Source: Methylomonas methanica (GTDB taxonomy: Bacteria > Pseudomonadota > Gammaproteobacteria > Methylococcales > Methylomonadaceae). Taken from it: 64,000 nucleotides of DNA. The stretch is taken from positions 1 through 64,000 of the forward strand of contig NZ_LUUG01000088.1 of the NCBI RefSeq assembly GCF_001644035.1, given 5' to 3'. Numbering within the stretch: the first letter of the stretch is position 1; each line of letters opens with the position of its first letter. The notes beneath the pieces are model-generated. The model did no database searches, was not told where the DNA came from, and saw only the letters and a program-made list of their open reading frames with translations. A program made the position numbers and the translations under genes. Positions 26,629 to 35,463 of this stretch are shown here, piece by piece.

Positions 26629-27264
26629 ATGAATTGGAATGAATACGTGCAATTGCTGGCCGGCTTGATTTCTGTAGTCAACCCGATCGGCGCGATGCCG
26701 ATCTTTCTGTCGTTGACCGCAAGAAAGCAACCGCTGGAACGTCGACAAACGGCGCTGACTACCGCATTTGCAGTGGCGATGGTTTTGTTCACTTCGCTGG
26801 TTGCCGGGGAGCCTATCCTGAATTTCTTTGGGATCGGCTTGCCGGCGTTCCGAGTCGCCGGCGGCCTGCTGTTGCTGTTGATGGGCATCTCGATGCTGCG
26901 GGTTAGCGACGATCGCGCTCGGCATACCCCGGAAGAAGATGCCGAGTCGCAAGAAAAATCCTCGGTGGCGGTGGTGCCGCTAGCCATTCCCTTGCTGGCA
27001 GGGCCAGGCGCGATCAGTACCACCATCGTCTATGCGCACCGCGATTTATCATTGGCACATTACCTGTTGTTCAGCGGCGTGATCGCGACCATCAGTTTAA
27101 TCGTACTCGTGATACTACTCCTGGCGCCACGCATTGTCGCCGTCATGGGGCAGACCGGCATGAATGTGGTCACGCGGGTGATGGGATTGTTATTGACCTC
27201 AACGGCCGTCGAATTTATCGCCGGCGGCATCTCCGAACTATTTCCGATTTTAGCGGGAGGCTGA
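26629..27264 (+). CDS. MarC-family inner-membrane protein
   Basis: 211 residues with about six membrane helices. Family signatures are LISVVNPIGAMPIFLSLT at the first helix, GEPILNFFGIGLPAFRVAGG, and VPLAIPLLAGPGAISTTIV. The family was once thought to affect antibiotic resistance; the transported substrate is not known. It lies 24 bases behind cysN and three bases ahead of the DUF6671 gene, so it is part of the dab-cys transcript. A role in sulfur or carbon metabolism is only suggested by position. Confidence 0.9.
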   Translation: MNWNEYVQLLAGLISVVNPIGAMPIFLSLTARKQPLERRQTALTTAFAVAMVLFTSLVAGEPILNFFGIGLPAFRVAGGLLLLLMGISMLRVSDDRARHTPEEDAESQEKSSVAVVPLAIPLLAGPGAISTTIVYAHRDLSLAHYLLFSGVIATISLIVLVILLLAPRIVAVMGQTGMNVVTRVMGLLLTSTAVEFIAGGISELFPILAGG

Positions 27265-27267
27265 GTG

Positions 27268-28215
27268 ATGCGGGCGGAGGATCAAATTGCAGAGCGTTGC
27301 CACCAATCTCGCACCTGTAATCAAATGACAACATCTGAAGATTACAACGAGTCAAGCCAGGCCCTAAGCGCCAATCCTTCGGTTTATATGGAACAGAGTG
27401 TGGCACTACTCACGAAACATGGTAAAGAAACACCTTTAAGTGAAGTGTTAGGCGCAGGTCTAGGCTGCCGGATTAAGCATGTCAGCGAATATGATACTGA
27501 TCAATTCGGCACCTTTACCCGGGACATCGCCCGTGTAGGCAGTCAGCTTGAGGCCGCCCGCGCCAAAGCTAGAATGGGTATGCAACTCTCCAGCCTGCCC
27601 ATCGGCTTGGCGAGTGAAGGGGCGTTTGGGCCGGACCCGGTCTCCTTCTTGCTGCCGCATAATCTAGAGTTGTTGCTGTGGATTGACGCGGGTTTGGGTA
27701 TAGAAGTGATCGCGACCGCTTCCGGCAACACCAACTTTTCCCACAAAACCGTTTGCAACTGGGAAGAGGCAAAGCGCTTCGCCGAGTTAGCGGGGTTTCC
27801 CGAACACTATTTGATCGTGCGACCGGACGATCAACATCATCCGCAGTTTCGTAAGGGCTTGTCGAATTGGGACGAGTTTAACGGTGCCCTAGAATGGGCT
27901 TTATCCTTGTCATCTGCTGGAAAGGTTTTTATCGAAACGGATATGCGGGCATTCGCCAATCCGACGCGCATGCTTACTATTCGCCGTGCGGCCGCCGCTC
28001 TGGTGCAAAAATTACATTCACGCTGTCCCGCCTGTGCTGCGCCCGGATTTGCAAATTCAGGGGTAATCCGCGGCTTACCTTGCGAGGATTGCGGACAACC
28101 GACTGAGCAAGCCAGGGCGGATATCATTGCTTGTGTGCGTTGCACGCATCAAATTTTGGTTAATCGAGACAGGCAATTTGCAGCGGCTGGCAATTGCGAC
28201 TACTGCAATCCATAA
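27268..28215 (+). CDS. DUF6671-like protein with C-terminal zinc ribbons
   Basis: About 315 residues, no signal peptide or membrane helix. The central part (VALLTKHGKETPLSEVLGAGLGC ... FLLPHNLELLLWIDAGLGIEVIATASGN) resembles the DUF6671 family. The C-terminus has four Cys pairs, CPAC, CEDC, CVRC and CDYC, which should bind two zinc ions. GGGAGG seven bases before ATG 27268 supports that start (a GTG lies one codon before); a shorter form from M41 would keep the conserved part. It is the last gene of the dab-cys unit. Function unknown; zinc ribbons suggest nucleic-acid or protein contact. Confidence 0.75.
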   Translation: MRAEDQIAERCHQSRTCNQMTTSEDYNESSQALSANPSVYMEQSVALLTKHGKETPLSEVLGAGLGCRIKHVSEYDTDQFGTFTRDIARVGSQLEAARAKARMGMQLSSLPIGLASEGAFGPDPVSFLLPHNLELLLWIDAGLGIEVIATASGNTNFSHKTVCNWEEAKRFAELAGFPEHYLIVRPDDQHHPQFRKGLSNWDEFNGALEWALSLSSAGKVFIETDMRAFANPTRMLTIRRAAAALVQKLHSRCPACAAPGFANSGVIRGLPCEDCGQPTEQARADIIACVRCTHQILVNRDRQFAAAGNCDYCNP

Positions 28216-28378
28216 AGCAATTAATCGATCTGACCAGTAAAATCCGGGAGGCCAATTATCCGGGAAGTCGTATTTTTGCCGAAAGATTTTTTCGAGCTTC
28301 CCAGCAAGAAAAAATCGGCAAAGTCGAGGTTGCAAATCCCGACCTGTTTAGCTATTAAATCTGCCTTGCCGGAACGAA

Positions 28379-29362
28379 CTAAAACTCCAACCGCATTGAC
28401 CCCATCGCCGTTAATGGTGCACTAGGGTAGATACCGACACGCGGCGGCGCATTTTGGAATGGATCGGTGGATTCGTAATAGGTTTTATCCAACAAATTGC
28501 GGATATTGAATTGGGTAATCAACCGGGATTTTCCTAGTTGATAGGTATAGCTGGCAAAGGCATCCAGACGGGCATAGCCAGGTAATATAAAGGTGTTATC
28601 GTTGTCACCTTGCCGCTGTCCGGCGGCAAAGATGCCCAGACCAAAGCTCAAACCATTCAATGGTTCATAGTGATGAATATCGTATTTGAGCCATAAGCTG
28701 CCGGAATGTTCGGGCACATTGTTTAGACGATTGCCTTGAAGACCGGAAAAATCTTGGGTGATGCGAGCATCGGTATAGGCATAGTTGCCAATAATACTGA
28801 GTTCGTCAGTAAGCGCTCCGGACATGTCCAACTCTAGACCTTGGCTACGCGCTTTGCCGATAGCCGCGTTGGCAAAAGCATCCGGGCTATTGAAATCGCG
28901 GGTCATTAAATTTTCCTTGGTTAAATGATAATACGCCAAGGTCGTGGACAAACGCTGATCGAAAAACTCGGTTTTAACCCCGGCTTCGAATTGCTCGCCA
29001 ATTTCCGGATTGATCGTTGTGCCGGCGGTTGTTACACCATTGTTGGCACCGAATGAAGTAGTCCAATTGCCGTAGATACTGGCCCAGGCCCAGGGTTGAT
29101 AGAGAATCCCCACCCGCGGGCTAAAGCCTTCATCCCGGCGCGAAGGCAAGGCGGCGGCGGCGCTGGCCGAATCGCCTATGCCCACACCGGTTCTGGCCCA
29201 ATCGTAGCGGCCACCGCCCAGGATATGCACTTTGTCCCACAGGGTAATGTGGTCCTGAAAATACGCGCCGTACCAGTCGTCCCGGAACAGGTAATGGTTA
29301 GCCCCGCCGTCGGCGGGCGTTGCCAGCGCATTGGCGTAGTAGGCCGGATAACGCTGACTCAT
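28379..29362 (-). pseudogene. Internally deleted TonB-dependent receptor
   Basis: The frame opens with MSQRY, like MSKRY of the intact receptor at 31081-33510, then jumps to PAYYANALATPADGG...WYGAYFQD, which is deep inside the barrel of such receptors. Signal peptide, STN, plug and the first strands are missing (some 450-480 codons by comparison), while the last ~310 residues run normally to the terminal Phe. Ribosome site and 5' leader match the intact gene (29360-29521 against 33508-33669). With no signal peptide and no plug, the product cannot be a working receptor. It is probably a recombination product of a former set E. Confidence 0.85.
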
Positions 29363-29521
29363 CCGGCCTCCTGGCTTTAAATACGCTGATAACGGCTCGC
29401 GAGGAAGGCGCTCCTTCGCGGTATCCGTGTGAGTTCGTAAGCAAAGACGACGGAGCGAGTGAGTTTTATAACCCGGATGAGAATTTTTTTTAGCCGAAGG
29501 CCAAACGGCGCGGTTTCGCGG
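29360..29521 (-). repeat. Receptor 5' leader, duplicated copy 1
   Basis: About 160 bases, nearly identical to 33508-33669: both contain the ribosome site GGAGG, CGCTCCTTCGCGGTATCCGT, TTTTATAACCCGGATGAGAA and AGCCGAAGGCCAAACGGCGC. It is the untranslated leader of a receptor gene. Just beyond it, 29550-29592 matches the first codons of the FecI gene at 35250-35292 (TATDIADLMHKHR), which shows that a sigma gene and a fecR gene once lay between and were lost. Confidence 0.85.
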
Positions 29522-29555
29522 CGGTAGAACAGGCAATACAGCGCGGTGGCGATGC

Positions 29556-30812
29556 TTATGCATCAGGTCGGCAATGTCGGTGGCGGTTAATCTTCGCGGG
29601 CAGCCTGTTTCCTCGACGCTTTTGTAGCCAGCGGATTACCCCGGTGACGAATAACACTGGGCAAGCCAAACCGGTAATAAACACCAATATCCGCCCGGTC
29701 ATCCCAAAGGCTTGGCCGGAATGCAAAGGCCATTGCCAATGGGTAAATACCTCGCCGGCGGTGGCCGTCGGCAGGCTGGGGTCGTCCAGGTCCAGAATTT
29801 TGCCGCTGTAGCGGTCGATCACCGTGCAACGGCGTTGCAAAATGCTGCCGGGCGCATCGACGCCGTCCTGGCAGACCGTATAGGTTTTGGTAGGCTCGGC
29901 GGCGCCGTAAATCCAGTGCGGACGGCCTTGCGGATACTGTTTAAAGGCAATTGCCACCGCTTCGTCCATGCCAATGGCCGGAGCATTCGGATACGGCGGC
30001 GTGGATTGAAACCAGTACCGATAAGTCACCGGCGAGAACAATTCCAGCACCGGCACCACGTTATGCGGCAGCACCATGTATATCCCGGAAAACAACACCG
30101 GCACCATCACCAGCAACGTGTAAAAACCACTTATTTTATGCAGATCGTAATTGAAGCGCACCTTGCCGGCTCTGGGTTTAAACGTCAGCGCCTGCCGCCA
30201 TTTGCCGGTCAACGGCCACCAGACAATCAAGCCGGTCAGGGTAGAGATAATCAATAATATGCCGGACAGGCCGACCACTACCGTACTAATGTCGTTGGGC
30301 AGCAATAAGGCATAATGCAATTCAAACATCAGGCCAATGAAGGTGCTGGGCAAGCAATCGCCGGATCGTTCCTGGAGCTGTTTACCGGTGACCTTCGCGG
30401 TGTAAGGATCGACGCCTACTTCCCAGCGCTCCAACGCACCGTTAGCATCCGCCACCGCAAAGCGCAGCTTGAAGGCCGCGAATTCGTTGCGCGGGTAGGT
30501 GGCGAAGTTTTGTTTGGCTTGCGGCGGCATCGCCGCCTTGCCGGCTGCGAAAATTTCAGCCAAGGGCCGATACTCGGCATGCGTCGGCACCTCCACGGTC
30601 AGCATATCGGGATGCAGCCATTCGTCTATTTCGGGATAAAACACCAGGATGCTACCGGTGATACCATAAATAGACAGCAACAAGCCCAATGTCACGCCCA
30701 GCCACAAATGTACGGTCAGCCAGCGCTTACGGCGGGCTTTTAAGCGGGAAAGCGAAATATGGCTGGTTTCGGCCGGAACGGACGGGCCCGATTGCTGGTT
30801 GGTTGCATTCAT
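29556..30812 (-). CDS. PepSY-TM inner-membrane protein (set B)
   Basis: About 418 residues, PepSY-associated TM family (PiuB-like). The first helix is WLTVHLWLGVTLGLLLSIYGITGSILVFYPEIDEWL; the following helices include STVVVGLSGILLIISTLTGLIVWWPL, SGFYTLLVMVPVLFSGIYMVL and RILVFITGLACPVLFVTGVIRW. Periplasmic PepSY segments lie between them. Such proteins accompany siderophore receptors and some reduce ferric siderophores. I chose ATG 30812 by comparison with the two sister genes. The C-terminus ends NRHRHCRPDA instead of NRHPVRVK because the reading frame runs into a leftover fecI 5' end. Its 3' part is nearly identical in DNA to the sister gene at 35464. Confidence 0.88.
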   Translation of the reverse strand: MNATNQQSGPSVPAETSHISLSRLKARRKRWLTVHLWLGVTLGLLLSIYGITGSILVFYPEIDEWLHPDMLTVEVPTHAEYRPLAEIFAAGKAAMPPQAKQNFATYPRNEFAAFKLRFAVADANGALERWEVGVDPYTAKVTGKQLQERSGDCLPSTFIGLMFELHYALLLPNDISTVVVGLSGILLIISTLTGLIVWWPLTGKWRQALTFKPRAGKVRFNYDLHKISGFYTLLVMVPVLFSGIYMVLPHNVVPVLELFSPVTYRYWFQSTPPYPNAPAIGMDEAVAIAFKQYPQGRPHWIYGAAEPTKTYTVCQDGVDAPGSILQRRCTVIDRYSGKILDLDDPSLPTATAGEVFTHWQWPLHSGQAFGMTGRILVFITGLACPVLFVTGVIRWLQKRRGNRLPAKINRHRHCRPDA

Positions 30813-31015
30813 CGCAATAACAGAAGTGAGTTGAGAATTTGACGAGTCAGGGCTTTGTACCCAAAGTCCGCCAACCCTTGTATTGATGTGTTTCATCTGG
30901 ATAGGACGTTTCCGGGCCAAAATTCCTCACTCACGGCTAGTCAGACAAGCAAAACGTCGATCGGAATTCCTCCAAGCCAAATACTATCCTCTGCGCCAGC
31001 CCATACCTTGAAGTT

Positions 31016-31054
31016 AAGCCGACCATGGCGAGCCTGTCGAACCATGGTCGGCTT
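31016..31054. repeat. Long hairpin downstream of receptor B
   Basis: A 13-base perfect stem AAGCCGACCATGG / CCATGGTCGGCTT with loop CGAGCCTGTCGAA, 27 bases past the receptor stop. The loop string is typical of a common mobile palindrome. It could stabilise the receptor mRNA end or slow transcription into the PepSY gene; no T-run follows. Confidence 0.75.
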
Positions 31055-31080
31055 GACGACATTACTGAACCATCCGGACC

Positions 31081-33510
31081 TTAGAATTCCAAACGGATCG
31101 AGCCCATGAAATTGCGCGGCGCGCCCGGCTGAGTCAAGTAGCCGTTGAATGCGGATGTTTCGTAAATCGTCTTATCCAGCAAATTGTTGACGTTCAACTG
31201 CGCGGTCACTTTGGATTTGCCGATTTCCCATGAATAGCCGAGCAACGCATCGACTCTGACATAGCCCGGCATTTGCCAGTTATTCAAATTATTACCCTGG
31301 CGCTCGCCAACCAGATAAGCGCCGGCACCCACACTCAGCCCGCGCAATGTCGGCTCTTGAAACGCATATTTGGCCCAGAAGCTCCCCGAATTTGCCGGAA
31401 CGTTCCAAAGCTTGTGTCCTTGATTACCGCTGTTATCCTGAGTGATGACTGCGTCGGTATAGGCGTAGGTCGCAATCAAATTCAGGCCTTCGGTAACCTG
31501 CCCCGATACGTCCACCTCTATACCGCGGCTGCGGGCCTCCCCGGTTTGGACGGAAAACCGGGTATTTACCGGGTCTGGCGTCGCGATGTTTTGCTTGGTC
31601 AACTCATAAAAGGCAACGGTGGTCATCAGCCGCTTATCGAACCATTCGGTTTTGAATCCAACCTCGTGCTGCTGAGCCGTTTCGGCATCCAGCGGTTTGC
31701 CGGTTGATGCCAGCGCGCTATTCGCGCCGCCTAGAGATTCCACGTAATTTCCGTACAACGACAGCCACGGCCACGGTTGATAAACCACACCCACGCGCGG
31801 ACTGAACGCCTCGTTCTGAACCTCAGTCTCGCTGCTTCTGGCCGCTTCGATGGAAGTAGTTGCCGCACCGCTGCTGCGAGTTGCCCAATCGTAGCGCCCA
31901 CCGCCCATAATATGGAGCTTATCGAACAGCGTAATTTGGTCCTGAAAGTAGGCGCCGTACCAATATTGCTCTAAGGTGCTGAAATTATTAAAACCCTGGC
32001 TTGCGGCGGAGGGAACCTGACCGTAAACCGGGTTAAAAATATCGACCACCGGCCTATTGGCGGCTGGAGCGGGGGCGCCAAAAAATCCCTGCCCTTCAAA
32101 GTCTTCCCAAAAGTAATCGAACCCCGCCAATACTCGGTGCTCAGTGCCTAACAGCTTGAATTTGCCGGTGAGGTCGACATTTGTCGCGACGGTATCTGTA
32201 ATGTCGATCGGCCTATCGGTCACACTCCTTACCGCAGTGCGATTGTTAGCGGGATTGACCGGCCCTGAAAAAAATGAAGAATTGTTGATCTGGTAATCCA
32301 GTTTGTAGTAGTGAAAGCGATGCTGGATTTTCCAATCGTCATTGAATTGATGAGACCAGTCGAATCCGATCAAAAACTTGTCGAATACCGACTTTTCATT
32401 GTCCGAGCCAAAACCGTAGTAGCGGCTTATCGGTACGTTCGCTGGACGATTGCCAATTACAGGCAGGCCGGTGTAACTGGTGCGCTCGTCGTAGAGATAT
32501 TCCAGGTTTAAATTGATTTCAGTACGGTCGCTGGGCTTCCAAGCAATTGACGGCGCGAAAAACACCCGTTCCTGATCCATTTTGTCGATAAAAAAATCAT
32601 TGTTTTGGTAGGCCAAATTGACTCTGTACAGCAAGGAATGGTCTTGGTTGATCGGTCCGGTCGCGTCCGCGGTGGTACGGAACATATCGTAGGAGCCAAA
32701 CTGCTGTTCCAATGCGTAATACGGGGTATCCAGCGGTTTTTTGGTAACAATATTGATCAACCCACCCGGCTCTATGCGGCCATACGCCGCCGCGGCCGGA
32801 CCTTTTAGAACTTCCAATCGTTCCAGATCGGCGACCTCTTGCACAGCCCGTCGGATGCGCAGTCCGTTACGATAAACCGTAGTAGTGCCGTCGGTCTGAA
32901 AACCGCGTAACTGAAAGCCTTCGTACATGGGATCAGTGGCCCAATTTATGCCGCTGACATTTTTGAGCGCATCTTTGATTCGAATCGCCTGCTGGTCTTT
33001 CAATATCTGCTTGGGAATAACTTGTACTGACATCGGTAACTCCATGATCGGCGTATCGGTTTTCGTGGCGGAACTGGCGTTGGGCAAACGATAATCTGAG
33101 TTGTAGGGATCGTTAGTGTCGGAAATCGTTTTGCCCACCACCGTCACGCTCGGTAGGGTAGCCGCACCGACCGCCGACTGCGGCCCCACCGCTGCCGCTT
33201 TTTCCAAGGTTACGGTATTACCGTTGCTGAACCGATATTGCAGCCCGGAACCGCGCAACAAGTTCTGCAAAGCCTGTTGCGGCGTATAACGGCCCTGCAC
33301 GGCATTGGCGCGCAGCCTGTCGGTCAATTGCGAGCTGAAGAACACCTTGACGCCGCTGATCTCGGAAAATTGCAGCAGAGCATCGGCCAAGGGCGCGGCG
33401 GGAATCGCGAAATTGATTTCACTCTCCGCCGTGCACCAGGGGCTGGCACTTAGGGTTGCGGCAAATAGGGTGAAACAGAGCGGGTTAACAAAGGAATATC
33501 GCTTACTCAT
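31081..33510 (-). CDS. TonB-dependent siderophore receptor with STN domain (Fec set B)
   Basis: 809 residues. The ATG at 33510 has AGGAGG four bases ahead and starts a signal peptide (FVNPLCFTLFAATLSASPWCTA). Then come an STN domain (INFAIPAAPLADALLQFSEI ... PQQALQNLLRGSGLQYRFS), a plug (TDTPIMELPMSVQVIPKQIL ... LERLEVLKGPAAAAYGRIEPGG) and a barrel ending in LEF. It belongs to the FpvA-like siderophore receptor group and would signal to FecR of the same set. Its STN-linker DNA (33166-33294) is nearly identical to that of the receptor at 36994, though the barrels belong to different subgroups. Confidence 0.93.
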   Translation of the reverse strand: MSKRYSFVNPLCFTLFAATLSASPWCTAESEINFAIPAAPLADALLQFSEISGVKVFFSSQLTDRLRANAVQGRYTPQQALQNLLRGSGLQYRFSNGNTVTLEKAAAVGPQSAVGAATLPSVTVVGKTISDTNDPYNSDYRLPNASSATKTDTPIMELPMSVQVIPKQILKDQQAIRIKDALKNVSGINWATDPMYEGFQLRGFQTDGTTTVYRNGLRIRRAVQEVADLERLEVLKGPAAAAYGRIEPGGLINIVTKKPLDTPYYALEQQFGSYDMFRTTADATGPINQDHSLLYRVNLAYQNNDFFIDKMDQERVFFAPSIAWKPSDRTEINLNLEYLYDERTSYTGLPVIGNRPANVPISRYYGFGSDNEKSVFDKFLIGFDWSHQFNDDWKIQHRFHYYKLDYQINNSSFFSGPVNPANNRTAVRSVTDRPIDITDTVATNVDLTGKFKLLGTEHRVLAGFDYFWEDFEGQGFFGAPAPAANRPVVDIFNPVYGQVPSAASQGFNNFSTLEQYWYGAYFQDQITLFDKLHIMGGGRYDWATRSSGAATTSIEAARSSETEVQNEAFSPRVGVVYQPWPWLSLYGNYVESLGGANSALASTGKPLDAETAQQHEVGFKTEWFDKRLMTTVAFYELTKQNIATPDPVNTRFSVQTGEARSRGIEVDVSGQVTEGLNLIATYAYTDAVITQDNSGNQGHKLWNVPANSGSFWAKYAFQEPTLRGLSVGAGAYLVGERQGNNLNNWQMPGYVRVDALLGYSWEIGKSKVTAQLNVNNLLDKTIYETSAFNGYLTQPGAPRNFMGSIRLEF

Positions 33511-33669
33511 CCGGCCTCCTGGCTTTAAATACGCTGATAACGGCTCGCGAAGAAGGCGCTCCTTCGCGGTATCCGTGTGGGTTCGTAAGCAAAGACGACC
33601 GAGCAAGTGGGTTTTATAACCCGGATGAGAAAATTTATTTAGCCGAAGGCCAAACGGCGCGGTTTCGCG
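33508..33669 (-). repeat. Receptor 5' leader, duplicated copy 2
   Basis: The intact leader of receptor B, nearly identical to 29360-29521. It joins the end of fecR (33702) and the receptor ATG and holds the ribosome site. Long homologous segments like this are the likely substrate for the deletions seen in the neighbouring set. Confidence 0.85.
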
Positions 33670-33701
33670 GCCATTGACCAGGAAAACAACGCGGCGAAAA
33701 C

Positions 33702-34691
33702 TTATTGGCGGCGTAAGATCACCAAGGCGTCGGTCAAGCGGGTTTCGCTGGCCGCCAAGGTTTTTTCGATGACACTCAATGCCGCCTCCGGGTCGTCGGC
33801 GTCGAATATGCCGGTGACCAAATGCTCGGCCAGAGCCGGATCGGCGATGATTATTTTTCCGGGACGGTAGCGGTTCAGGTCATCCACCACTTGTCGCAGC
33901 GGCTTTTCCTTGAACACCAGGCGCCGCTCTTGCCAGGCACCGACCTGCTTTAAATTGACACTTTCCGGCAGCCCGGCTTTACCGCCGGCCGATGCGACAC
34001 GTTGGCCTGCTGCCAGGCTTTCCACGGTCTCGCCATCGGCGAACGCGACGCGCACGCTGTGCTCGTAGACCGTGACCGCCAGGTCACCCTGCCATTGTTT
34101 AACATCAAAAGCCGTTCCCAAGGCCCTGACCCGGCCACCGCTCGTCACCACCTCGAACGGCCTGGCGGCATCGGCGGCCACCTTGAAATAAGCCTCGCCG
34201 CCGTGCAGGCGGATCACGCGTTGTCTTTCGGAAAATTCCACCGACAGCGACGAGGCGGTATTCAGGATCACCGAAGAGCCGTCGCTGAGTTGAATTCGAC
34301 GCTGTTCGCCGGTGCCGGTGCGAAAATCGGCAAAGAAGCCGGCGCTGAATGCCCACCCCAAACCAAAGGCCAGCATCAGGCAGGCGGCAATCGGCAACAT
34401 CCGGAGGCTGCGCTTCGGTAGTCTCCGGGCCGGAGTTTCATGTGACGTGCCGTTCGCGGTCCTTACTTCCCGTTCGATTCGGTCGATTTGCGCCGGGTTT
34501 AGGCGCTCTATACAGTCAAAAAAGTGCTGTGTCTGCCGCCAGGCTTCCTGATTTTCCCGACTGGCCGCCAACCAAGCTCGCCAGCGTTGATCCTGCTCGC
34601 TGTCGAAGAACGGCGATTCGCGCAAAGCTCGCCAGTATTCGGCTTGCTCATTCGCGTCGCCGTCGGGGAAAGGCGGGATGGGTTGGTTCAT
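33702..34691 (-). CDS. FecR-type regulator (set B)
   Basis: 329 residues. A cytoplasmic N-terminal segment (AEYWRALRESPFFDSEQDQRW ...) differs from the usual DUF4880 pattern but occupies its place. A single membrane helix (MLPIAACLMLAFGLGWAFSAGFF) lies near residue 100. The FecR domain (TGEQRRIQLSDGSSVILNTASSLSVEF ... GEAYFKVAADAARPFEVVTSG) and a DUF4974-type end (LRQVVDDLNRYRPGKIIIAD) follow. Located between sigma factor B and receptor B. Confidence 0.92.
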   Translation of the reverse strand: MNQPIPPFPDGDANEQAEYWRALRESPFFDSEQDQRWRAWLAASRENQEAWRQTQHFFDCIERLNPAQIDRIEREVRTANGTSHETPARRLPKRSLRMLPIAACLMLAFGLGWAFSAGFFADFRTGTGEQRRIQLSDGSSVILNTASSLSVEFSERQRVIRLHGGEAYFKVAADAARPFEVVTSGGRVRALGTAFDVKQWQGDLAVTVYEHSVRVAFADGETVESLAAGQRVASAGGKAGLPESVNLKQVGAWQERRLVFKEKPLRQVVDDLNRYRPGKIIIADPALAEHLVTGIFDADDPEAALSVIEKTLAASETRLTDALVILRRQ

Positions 34692-34781
34692 AAGAAGGCT
34701 GCGCCGCGGTCGGTTCGGGAATCGGATTATAAAACGCCGGCCGGATAAACATAGGCGTGTTTGCCGATAAAGGCATCCCGT

Positions 34782-35303
34782 TCAATCCAGGTCGCCTATC
34801 CTCTGCCGGCAATGGCGCAGGGCCTGGGTCAAATATTTGAAAATCATGGTTTGCGAAATGCTCAGCCTTTGTTCCACTTCCGCGTAGCTGCAATGCTTGA
34901 GTTTAAGCAGGACGAATACCTCCCGGCATTTGGGCGATAACTCGTCCAGCGCGGCGATTAACTGCTCCAGTTGTTGTTGCGACATGACGGTCCGTTCAAC
35001 GGATAAGGCAGATTGCTCGCCGCCCTCCGCCTCGTCGTCGGCGGAGGTTTCGATGTCTTTTCCGGAATGGCGGCTGTGGCTGCGCAGATAATCGGTGGCC
35101 AAGTTGGAGGCGATTCGAAAAATGAAAGCGCGGGGGTTTTCGATTTGATCTTTGCTGCCATAGCCAGCATAGCGGATAAAAGTTTCCTGAAAAATATCCT
35201 GCGCGGTTTCCGCGCAACTGATGCGTTGCGACAGAAAACCCAATAATTCGCGGCGATGCTTATGCATCAGATCGGCAATGTCGGTGGCGGTCAATTCGAG
35301 CAT
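34782..35303 (-). CDS. ECF sigma factor, FecI type (set B)
   Basis: 173 residues. Region 2 is seen in CAETAQDIFQETFIRYAG and NPRAFIFRIASNLATDYLRS; region 4 in ALDELSPKCREVFVLLKLKHCSYAEVEQRLSISQTMIFKYL. ATG at 35303. It starts set B. A copy of its first codons survives at 29550-29592 at the end of the PepSY B gene, so a near relative once existed there. Confidence 0.92.
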   Translation of the reverse strand: MLELTATDIADLMHKHRRELLGFLSQRISCAETAQDIFQETFIRYAGYGSKDQIENPRAFIFRIASNLATDYLRSHSRHSGKDIETSADDEAEGGEQSALSVERTVMSQQQLEQLIAALDELSPKCREVFVLLKLKHCSYAEVEQRLSISQTMIFKYLTQALRHCRQRIGDLD

Positions 35304-35463
35304 GGGGCAGTTAACGCTGGGCGGCCAAGGTGTGGCGCTTTACGCAGCAATATTTGCGCCCGATTTGTGCAGATGGGCTTTCAGCATAGATGCGGCCTGC
35401 AATGCCGGCGAATTTTCGCCCCCAAGGACAGCGGCGGTCCGCAGCGCGATTATCTAAACTGTG

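Noticed and set aside
29363-29563. N-terminal extension of the truncated receptor frame
   Set aside because: It translates the untranslated leader shared with receptor B and the fecI remnant; the ribosome site and start match the intact gene at the inner ATG.
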